Source: Parvibaculum sp045863935
GTDB lineage: Bacteria > Pseudomonadota > Alphaproteobacteria > Parvibaculales > Parvibaculaceae
NCBI RefSeq assembly: GCF_045863935.1
Contig: NZ_BTVP01000002.1
Location: 92,681 to 156,680, forward strand
Direction: 5' to 3'
DNA: 64,000 bases
In this document: one piece after another, positions 58,094-64,000 of the stretch
How positions within the stretch are numbered: position 1 is the first letter of the stretch
Layout of the letters: the number at the start of each line of letters is the position of its first letter
The notes under the pieces: generated by a model
Told to the model about the DNA's origin: nothing
Database searches by the model: none
What the model saw: the letters and a program-made list of their open reading frames with translations, nothing else
Program-made: the position numbers and the translations under genes

Positions 58094-59644
58094 CTATAGC
58101 ATCACTTCGATGAGGCGCGGGCCCTTCTGCTTCATGGCGGAGGAGAAGGCGTCGATGAAATCCTCGACCGTCTCGACGCGGGTGGACTCGACGCCCATGC
58201 CCTTGCCGATCGATGCCCAGTTCAGCTCCGGGTTGTGCAGGTCGAGCATGGAGAGCGCCTTCGGCCCCGGATTTTCCGCGCCGACGCGCATCAGCTCGAC
58301 ATTGAGAATGGCGTAGGAGCGGTTCGCGAAGATGACGGTCGTCACGTCGAGCTTCTCGCGGGCCTGCGTCCAGAGCGCCTGAAGCGTATACATCGCGCCG
58401 CCATCGCCATGAAGGCAGACGGTTTTGCGGTCCGGACAGGCGACGGCGGCGCCGGTGGCGAGCGGCAGGCCCTGACCGATGGAACCGCCGGTGAGCGATA
58501 GATGGTCATGTGGCGCGGCTGTCGCGGTTGCGATCATCGAACCGATGCCGGAGGTCGCGGCTTCGTCGGAGATGACGGCATTTTCCGGCAGGAAGTGACC
58601 GACGATCTGGCCGATGGTGAACTGGTCGAAGGATGCGCCGGCCTTGGGCAGATCGGGCTTCTGAAGCGGCGCGACATTCGCGGGCTCCTTCGGCGCGCCG
58701 ATCGCTTCGGCGACGGCTTCGAGGGCGGCGGTGCCGTCTTCATGGCCGTGCGCAAGGTAGAGAATGTCCGCGCCTTCGGGCGTGCACCAGCTCGGCTTGC
58801 CCGGATAGGCGAAGAAAGAGACGGGCGGCTTCGCGCCAACAAGGATCAACTGCTCGACGTCTTTCAACGCTTCGACGATCTGTTCGGCGAAATAGGGGAT
58901 GCGTTCGATGGCAACGCGGCCGGCGCCACGCTGGAGGCGCGGCGCGAAGGTGTCGCACATGATGCGCGCGCCCGACTTCGCGGCAATGCGGCCGGCAGCG
59001 ACAAGGCCCTTTTCCTTGAGCGCGGCACCGCGCACGAGGATCGCCGTCTTCTTGCCGTTCGCCAGCGCCTTCGCGGCGCGGTCCACCGCGTTCGTGGAAA
59101 CGGCGGCGGGCGCGGGCACCGGCAGCGCATCGGCGGCGTGTTCGGCTTCAAGCCAGGCGGTGTCGGCGGGAAGGATCAGCGTTGCGACCTGACCCGGCGC
59201 GGAACGCGCGGCCTGAACCGCGCGGGCGCCATCGGCGGCGACGGTCTTCGGGCTCGTGGAGGAATGGACCCAGCCGGAGACGGGGCGCGCAAAGCCTGCA
59301 ATGTCGGAAGCAAGCGGCGCGTCATATTGCGCGTGGTAGGTCGCGTGATCGCCGACGATGTTGACGAGAGGCGTTTGCGCACGGCGCGCGTTGTGAAGGT
59401 TGGCAAGGCCGTTCGCGAGGCCCGGCCCAAGATGAAGGAGCGTCGCGGCGGGCTTTTCCGCCATGCGGCCATAACCGTCGGCCATGCCGGTGACGGCGCC
59501 CTCGAAGAGCCCCAGAATGGCGCGCATGCCGTCGACCTTGTCGAGCGCAGCGACGAAATGCATTTCAGAGGTGCCGGGATTCGAGAAACACACCTCGACG
59601 CCGGAGTTCACCAGCGTCCGCACAAGGCTTTCCGCACCATTCAT
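58094..59644 (-). CDS. Acetolactate-synthase/benzoylformate-decarboxylase-type ThDP enzyme
   Basis: This is a 516-residue thiamine-diphosphate enzyme. The pyrimidine domain has the catalytic Glu in 'LFEGAVTGMADGYGRM', the middle domain lacks clear FAD features, and the pyrophosphate domain has the GDG motif 'CLHGDGGAMYTLQALWTQAR' with the second Mg ligand in 'VIFANRSYAILN'. The family decarboxylates 2-oxo acids; the N-terminal 'VCFSNPGTSEMHFVAALDK' matches acetolactate-synthase large-subunit-like proteins of unknown substrate. It is the last gene of the AcuI-ligase-LysE run and is terminated at 58033-58074. Confidence 0.85.
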   Translation of the reverse strand: MNGAESLVRTLVNSGVEVCFSNPGTSEMHFVAALDKVDGMRAILGLFEGAVTGMADGYGRMAEKPAATLLHLGPGLANGLANLHNARRAQTPLVNIVGDHATYHAQYDAPLASDIAGFARPVSGWVHSSTSPKTVAADGARAVQAARSAPGQVATLILPADTAWLEAEHAADALPVPAPAAVSTNAVDRAAKALANGKKTAILVRGAALKEKGLVAAGRIAAKSGARIMCDTFAPRLQRGAGRVAIERIPYFAEQIVEALKDVEQLILVGAKPPVSFFAYPGKPSWCTPEGADILYLAHGHEDGTAALEAVAEAIGAPKEPANVAPLQKPDLPKAGASFDQFTIGQIVGHFLPENAVISDEAATSGIGSMIATATAAPHDHLSLTGGSIGQGLPLATGAAVACPDRKTVCLHGDGGAMYTLQALWTQAREKLDVTTVIFANRSYAILNVELMRVGAENPGPKALSMLDLHNPELNWASIGKGMGVESTRVETVEDFIDAFSSAMKQKGPRLIEVML

Positions 59645-59680
59645 GATCGACTCCCCTGAATTTCTTTTTCGATTTCGAGA

Positions 59681-60322
59681 TTAGAGCAAAAACGCGATCG
59701 CGACACGCGCAAGAACGACAACGCCGAATATCACGATCAGACAGCCGGAGACGCGGTTCACGACGGCGAGCAAGCGGTCGTTCATCTTCTGGCGGAAGAG
59801 GCTGACAAAGCTCGAAAGCCCCGCCCACCAGAGCGCCGATCCGCACAGGACGGCAAGCACGATGGTCGCCGCATGCCCGTAATCCTCGCCCGCATCGGCG
59901 AGGCCAGCAACGCCGCCGAAGATCGCCAGAAAGCCGAGCATGGTGGCGGGGTTGGTGATCGTGAGGAAGAAGGTGGTGACGAAGACCGCGGCGATGGCGC
60001 CGGAGAGATTTTCCTCCGTCGCCTCGTCGAAATGCGGTTGCGCTATCCAGGTGCGGGTGCCAAGCGCCACGAGGAAGAGGCCGCCGACGATCTGCAGCGC
60101 GGTTTCGAAGCGCACGACGATCTCGATGGCGGCGGTGAGGCCGAAAGCGGCGATGGCGGCGAAAATCGCATCGCCCGTGGCCGCGCCCGCGCCCGAGAGG
60201 AAGCCATTCAACTGGCCGTAGCGGAGCGTGCGGCGAATGACGATGAGATTGACGGGGCCGATGGGCGCGGCGACCGCAAGACCAATCGCAACACCGTTTG
60301 CCACCAGACCGAAATCAATCAT
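59681..60322 (-). CDS. LysE-family exporter
   Basis: This is a 213-residue protein with six predicted transmembrane segments and the LysE/RhtB signature 'AIGLAVAAPIGPVNLIVIRR' near the N-terminus. LysE proteins export amino acids or small polar molecules. It lies 36 bases before the ThDP gene and 20 bases after the acyl-CoA ligase, on the same strand. In that context it may export a pathway end product or toxic intermediate; this is inferred. Confidence 0.88.
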   Translation of the reverse strand: MIDFGLVANGVAIGLAVAAPIGPVNLIVIRRTLRYGQLNGFLSGAGAATGDAIFAAIAAFGLTAAIEIVVRFETALQIVGGLFLVALGTRTWIAQPHFDEATEENLSGAIAAVFVTTFFLTITNPATMLGFLAIFGGVAGLADAGEDYGHAATIVLAVLCGSALWWAGLSSFVSLFRQKMNDRLLAVVNRVSGCLIVIFGVVVLARVAIAFLL

Positions 60323-60342
60323 GGCGGCAGCAGCCCTTCCCG

Positions 60343-62199
60343 TCAGACAACCACGACATCATTGCCCGGCGGCTCCGCATACAGCTTCTCGACGAGCGAC
60401 GCCCGGCGGCCGAGGGCGACCGACTGATTGATGTATCCCTTGTCGGTGAGTTCGCCCGCGTCGACGCTCGGCGGCTCCGTCATCAGGAGCGCGCGCACGA
60501 CCCGGGTGCTCGATCCCGGATTGCCCTTGTTGTGCGTGCGCAATCCTTCCGCGAGACGCTCCAGCACGGCCGGATGGCGAACCAGATCCTCGACCGCAAG
60601 CGACGGGTCGCCCGCGATGTTGCGGCAGGCGGGAATATTCGGGAAGCCGAGAATGCCGATGAAGGTGCGATCGAGACCGGCGACGAGAGCATCCGACAGG
60701 ACGCCGTTCGAATTCGCGACGACATCGACGCGAAGCTTGCCCGCGCTCACCCATGTGCCGGTGGAAAGCTTGAAATCCTCCGCCACGCGGCCATCGAAGA
60801 CGAGGCCTTCTTCGGGGCGCTCGGGATCGAGGAAGCGCGCGCCGTCGCCGAGGCGGTAGAAACCTTCCTCGTCATAGGCCTCTGCCGTCTTCTCTGCGTT
60901 CTTGTAGTAGCCGGGCGTGATGCAATCGCCGCGAACGCGCACTTCCATCTTCTGGCCGACGGGAGCGAGCTTCAGGTCGATGCCGGGAAGCGGAAGGCCG
61001 AGAAGCCCCATCCGCTCGGTCGGCCAATGGACGTTGCAGATGGTGGGCGCCGTCTCCGTCGCGCCATATCCCGACGAGAAGACGATGCGCTCGCCCGCGG
61101 CGCGGATCGCGACCTTCTGGATGCGGTCGTAGAGATCCTGGCTCAAGGCGGCGCCGCCATAGGCGAGCGTGCGCAGGCGCGAGAAGAAGTTCTTCGCCAG
61201 CGCCTCGTCGGCTTCGAGTTCGTCCACCAGCATGGTGTAGGCGGCGGGCACATTCGAATAGGCTGTGGGCGCGATCTCGCGCAGGTTCGCCACCGTTTCG
61301 GCAAAACCGCCCGGCACCGGACGCCCGCCATCGATGTAGAGCGTGCCGCCGCCGACGAGCAGATTGTTCAGGATCGCGTTGCCGCCGAAGCAGTGGTTCC
61401 AGGGAAGCCAGTTGAGAAGCACGGAGGGCTCCTCGTTCTCTTCTTCGAGCGTCACGCTTTTCGGCATGACGGAGTTCACGCACATCATGCGCTGCGTGGT
61501 GATGACGGCCTTCGGCATGCCGGTGGAACCGGAGGTGAAGAGATATTTCGCCACCATGTCGAAGTTGAGCCCGGCATAGCTTTCCTCGACCGCATTGCCC
61601 GGCGCCGTTTCGAGGAGCGAGGCGAAGGGCGTTCCGAGCGAGCCGTCGACGGTTACAAGTTCAACACCGTCCAGGTTCAGCGCGGCGAGCCCGCGCTCGA
61701 AGGGGGCGCCTTCCTGCATGAAGACGAGCTTCGGTTCGACGAGATCGAAGACATAGCGGAGCTTGTCGAAATCCGAGCTCATGGTGCTGTAGGACGGCGA
61801 GACCGGCGCAACGGGCACGCCTGCGAGGATCGCGCCATAGGTCATGAGCGCATGTTCGATCGAATTGCCGGAAAGGATCATCACCGGCTTCGAGCTGTCG
61901 AGGCCACGATCGAGCAGCGCCTGCGCGATGGCATTCACCTTCGCGTTCGCGGCCGCGTAAGTCAGGAGATCCCAGTCGCCGAGACCCTGCTTTACGGGTT
62001 TGCGCTTGCCGAGCCAGACGCGGTCCGGCGCTTCGGCCGCCCATCTGCGGATGGGTTCGATGAGGTTCGAGGGCACGGGGCGAAGCGGATGCGGATTGCG
62101 CAATATGATGGAGCCATCCGCGCGGCGTTCGATTTCGAGTTTGCGGGTCACATAGCCCGGATCGCGATAGGGCGGCGTGTTCATGTCCAAGGCCGTCAT
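60343..62199 (-). CDS. AMP-forming acyl-CoA ligase, feruloyl-CoA-synthetase-like
   Basis: This is a 618-residue ANL enzyme with an extended C-terminus. Motifs are 'YLFTSGSTGMPKAVITT' (phosphate loop), 'SSGYGATETAPT' (A5) and 'GLVFDGRVAEDFKLSTGTWV' (a hinge typical of feruloyl-CoA synthetases). The family activates ferulate, coumarate or other aryl-acrylic acids. The start is ATG 62199 with GAGAGGG upstream; the open frame continues to 63330 only because it reads acuI in another frame. It follows acuI by five bases, and the two form the core of a four-gene operon. Confidence 0.88.
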   Translation of the reverse strand: MTALDMNTPPYRDPGYVTRKLEIERRADGSIILRNPHPLRPVPSNLIEPIRRWAAEAPDRVWLGKRKPVKQGLGDWDLLTYAAANAKVNAIAQALLDRGLDSSKPVMILSGNSIEHALMTYGAILAGVPVAPVSPSYSTMSSDFDKLRYVFDLVEPKLVFMQEGAPFERGLAALNLDGVELVTVDGSLGTPFASLLETAPGNAVEESYAGLNFDMVAKYLFTSGSTGMPKAVITTQRMMCVNSVMPKSVTLEEENEEPSVLLNWLPWNHCFGGNAILNNLLVGGGTLYIDGGRPVPGGFAETVANLREIAPTAYSNVPAAYTMLVDELEADEALAKNFFSRLRTLAYGGAALSQDLYDRIQKVAIRAAGERIVFSSGYGATETAPTICNVHWPTERMGLLGLPLPGIDLKLAPVGQKMEVRVRGDCITPGYYKNAEKTAEAYDEEGFYRLGDGARFLDPERPEEGLVFDGRVAEDFKLSTGTWVSAGKLRVDVVANSNGVLSDALVAGLDRTFIGILGFPNIPACRNIAGDPSLAVEDLVRHPAVLERLAEGLRTHNKGNPGSSTRVVRALLMTEPPSVDAGELTDKGYINQSVALGRRASLVEKLYAEPPGNDVVVV

Positions 62200-62204
62200 C
62201 CCTC

Positions 62205-63197
62205 TCACGCGTTCACATCGACGATGACGCGGCCGCGCACCTGGCCCGCGATAATTTCCTGCCCGAGCTTCGGCACATCGTCGAGCTTCGCGCGGACGCT
62301 CATGGCGTCGAGCTTCTTCATGTCGAGATCGGTGGCGAGGCGCTTCCATGCCTCGACGCGTTTCGCCATCGGCGCCATGACGCTGTCGATGCCGGCCAGC
62401 GTGATACCGCGCAGGATGAAGGGAGCGACGGAGCCCGGCAGGTCCAGACCCTGCGCGAGACCGCAGGCCGCGACCGTGCCGCCATATTTCGTCATGGAGA
62501 GGACGTTGGCGAGCGTGTGGCTGCCGACGCAATCGACGGCGGCTGCCCAGCGCTCCTTGCCAAGCGGCTTGGCGGGGCCTGAGAGTTCGCCCCGGTCGAT
62601 GATTTCCGCCGCGCCGAGGCCCTTCAGGTAGTCCGCTTCCGAGGCGCGGCCCGTCGAGGCGATGACGCGGTAGCCAAGCTTCGCGAGAATGGCGATGGCG
62701 ACGGAGCCGACGCCACCCGCCGCGCCCGTGACGAGGACGTCGCCCTTGTCCGGCGTGACGCCGTTCTTTTCGAGCGCGAGGATGCAGAGCATGGAGGTGT
62801 AGCCGGCGGTGCCGATCGCCATGGCGTGTTCGTTGGAAATCGCCTCCGGCAACTTCACCAGCCAGTCGCCCTTCACGCGCGCCTTCTGCGCATAGCCGCC
62901 ATTGTGGCCTTCGCCGACGCCGTAGCCGTTCAGCACGACGCGCTCGCCCGGCTTGAAGTTCGGATTGTCCGACTTCTCGACCTTGCCCGAGAAATCGATG
63001 CCGGGGATGAGCGGCCAGTTGCGGATGATGGGCGCGGCGCCGGTGAGCGCGAGACCGTCCTTGTAGTTCACGGTCGAATAGTCGACGGCGACGGTGACGT
63101 CGCCTTCCATGAGGTCTGCCTCGGTGAGGTTCGCAAATTCGACCTGCGGAGCCTTTTCGCCCTTCGACACGCGGATGGCGCGGAACGTCCCTGTCAT
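62205..63197 (-). CDS. acuI: Acrylyl-CoA reductase (AcuI/YhdH-family quinone-oxidoreductase)
   Basis: This 330-residue zinc-free MDR enzyme probably reduces acrylyl-CoA to propionyl-CoA with NADPH. The N-terminus 'VDYSTVNYKDGLALTGAAPI' is the AcuI/YhdH signature, and the cofactor domain has 'VLVTGAAGGVGSVAIAILAK' and 'VIASTGRASEADYLKGLGA'. Reduction of the reactive acrylyl-CoA prevents toxicity in DMSP or acrylate degradation. It is the first gene of the operon with the acyl-CoA ligase. Other YhdH proteins act on related enoyl substrates. Confidence 0.88.
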   Translation of the reverse strand: MTGTFRAIRVSKGEKAPQVEFANLTEADLMEGDVTVAVDYSTVNYKDGLALTGAAPIIRNWPLIPGIDFSGKVEKSDNPNFKPGERVVLNGYGVGEGHNGGYAQKARVKGDWLVKLPEAISNEHAMAIGTAGYTSMLCILALEKNGVTPDKGDVLVTGAAGGVGSVAIAILAKLGYRVIASTGRASEADYLKGLGAAEIIDRGELSGPAKPLGKERWAAAVDCVGSHTLANVLSMTKYGGTVAACGLAQGLDLPGSVAPFILRGITLAGIDSVMAPMAKRVEAWKRLATDLDMKKLDAMSVRAKLDDVPKLGQEIIAGQVRGRVIVDVNA

Positions 63198-63488
63198 TTC
63201 CCGTCCTGACTTTGGTTTTGACGCCTTTGAAGCGTTTTTCTGGATGCCCTGTTGGCGACAAACGAACCCAAATCCGGGTTTCGGTCAAGCGAGCGGGCGG
63301 CGGGCGGCGGCGGCGCTGGCACTCGCTCACCCATGTGAGTGCTAATCCATTGAATTTGTTGAACGAATCGTACGCCTCAAGAGTTTGTCAATCTCGACGC
63401 GTGAAAATTTCATGACTACGATTCTTCCGTTGCGAGACTCTTTATGTGCGGCGTTGTCGTCTGGATTCACCGATCTGGAGGTTCAAGC
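63198..63488. other. Divergent intergenic region before usg
   Basis: This 291-base gap has one overlapping inverted repeat CACTCGCTCACCCATGTGAGTG (63320-63341), with CTCAC-ccat-GTGAG at its centre. It could be an operator for acuI or usg. Otherwise only AT-rich promoter-like sequence (63341-63430) is seen. Confidence 0.4.
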
Positions 63489-63761
63489 GTGAGACAGGTT
63501 TCGGAACTGAAGAAGCTGCTGGAAGGCTACCGGCTGGTGACGGCCGAAATTCTCTACCGGATGCCCGATCATCCCAGGCTGCTGCAGAGCTATATCTGGC
63601 AGGATTACGACATGGAGCCGAAATATCCGGCGCTGTCGAAGTTCCTCGACTTCTGGGGACGGGAACTCGACGGGCCGATTTATTCGGTGCGCGTCGGCAC
63701 AAGGCGGGTGATCCATCCGAGCGAGTTCCGCCATGCGGATTTCATGGGGGCGATTCACTAA
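63489..63761 (+). CDS. usg: Usg-family protein
   Basis: This 90-residue protein matches the alphaproteobacterial Usg family (found near tryptophan genes in Rhizobiales), with 'LKKLLEGYRLVTAEILYRMP', 'DHPRLLQSYIWQDYDMEPKY' and 'FLDFWGRELDGPIYSVRV'. Function unknown; probably cytosolic. I chose the GTG at 63489, which follows GGAGG by seven bases; an ATG at 63444 is an alternative. No trp genes are visible here. Confidence 0.88.
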   Translation: MRQVSELKKLLEGYRLVTAEILYRMPDHPRLLQSYIWQDYDMEPKYPALSKFLDFWGRELDGPIYSVRVGTRRVIHPSEFRHADFMGAIH

Positions 63762-63774
63762 TAGTCCGCACAAA

Positions 63775-63956
63775 GGTGGTTTCGGGTCCACCCTCCCACA
63801 GGAGGAGGGTCGAAAAACGAGCGCAGCGAGATTTTCGGGGAGGGGATGCTCCGCTCTCGTTGGACAACTCGTTGGCGGTGGCATTCCGGTTTTCGATCCC
63901 GACCCCTCCCCTAAAAATCCTGACGGATTTTTAGACCCTCCCACAGGGGATTCCTC
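63775..63956. repeat. Family-D palindromic element at the right edge
   Basis: ACCCTCCCACAGG..GGAGGGT at the left, a central region, and CTAAAAATCC-tgac-GGATTTTTAG (63911-63934) at the right, bounded by a second CCCTCCCACAGG. The composition and layout resemble short intergenic repeats in other alphaproteobacteria. No gene is present to the window end. Confidence 0.6.
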
Positions 63957-64000
63957 TGCGAAACCGTCGCATTGGAGGTTGCCGGGTATGAGGGTCGATG

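Noticed and set aside
60298..62631. 777-codon plus-strand frame opposite the ligase
   Set aside because: It is antisense to a convincing ANL enzyme and lacks motifs.
60343..63330. 995-codon minus-strand open frame
   Set aside because: Its first 377 codons are acuI read in another frame; only the part from 62199 is the acyl-CoA ligase.
1..64000. tRNA or rRNA genes
   Set aside because: I looked for cloverleaf-like TTCRA/CCA signatures and rRNA stretches by eye and saw none; a tRNA-scan could still find one.

Overview
The window is gene-dense, high-GC chromosomal DNA with alphaproteobacterial character. It has an Usg-family gene, a TIGR02301 gene, a 17-kDa-surface-antigen-type lipoprotein, the xseB-ispA-dxs-tlyA gene order, and many short palindromic intergenic repeats built on 'GTCAT..CCCGG'. 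The many acyl-CoA ligases, dehydrogenases, hydratases and short-chain dehydrogenases suggest an oligotrophic or hydrocarbon-degrading lineage such as Parvibaculum. That placement is inference, not proof. I see no rRNA, tRNA, CRISPR array, prophage or classical insertion sequence.

Layout. 1-7.5 kb: the 3' part of a BtuB-like TonB receptor, an enoyl-CoA hydratase, then a probable copper-handling locus (DUF2946 membrane protein, TonB receptor, YcnI/DUF1775 protein) and a sphingosine-1-phosphate-lyase-like PLP enzyme. 7.5-20.6 kb: a small lipoprotein, two AMP-forming acyl-CoA ligases, a MarR-EmrA-EmrB-type efflux operon with a visible operator, an MBL hydrolase, an amidase, an AT-rich orphan gene and an omega-aminotransferase. 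20.6-25.3 kb: an SDR, then a minus-strand pdxH / CDF transporter / fused kinase operon. 25.4-30.3 kb: lipoprotein, Sel1 protein, CbpA-type J-protein, fabI, aroC. 30.3-37.6 kb: a minus-strand housekeeping run (MBL, deacetylase, xseB, ispA, dxs, tlyA, rRNA methyltransferase) that starts isoprenoid synthesis. 37.7-47.4 kb: acyl-CoA dehydrogenase, Sua5, VOC protein, serine hydrolase, FAD oxidase, a GIY-YIG nuclease inside a palindromic repeat, a CBS-domain exporter and a GNAT enzyme. 47.6-53.4 kb: an SRAP peptidase, a Zur-type regulator with its box, an SDR-MarR pair, an FMN hydroxy-acid oxidase and a HepT/MntA-like toxin-antitoxin pair whose antitoxin carries an HTH domain. 53.6-64 kb: a PQQ-type sugar dehydrogenase, nitronate monooxygenase with a strong palindromic operator, an outer-membrane barrel protein, and a four-gene minus-strand operon (AcuI-type reductase, feruloyl-CoA-synthetase-like ligase, LysE exporter, ThDP enzyme), then usg.

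The most unusual structure is the repeat network. At least eight family-B elements share the same terminal palindromes. In one of them (45037-45437) the two halves are separated by a complete GIY-YIG nuclease gene whose stop codon lies inside sequence conserved in the other copies. The nuclease-free copies therefore look like internal-deletion (MITE-like) derivatives of a GIY-YIG-carrying element. Other points worth checking are the HTH-MNT antitoxin fusion with its perfect operator, the two stacked hairpins before ycnI, and a structured leader before a 73-codon gene.
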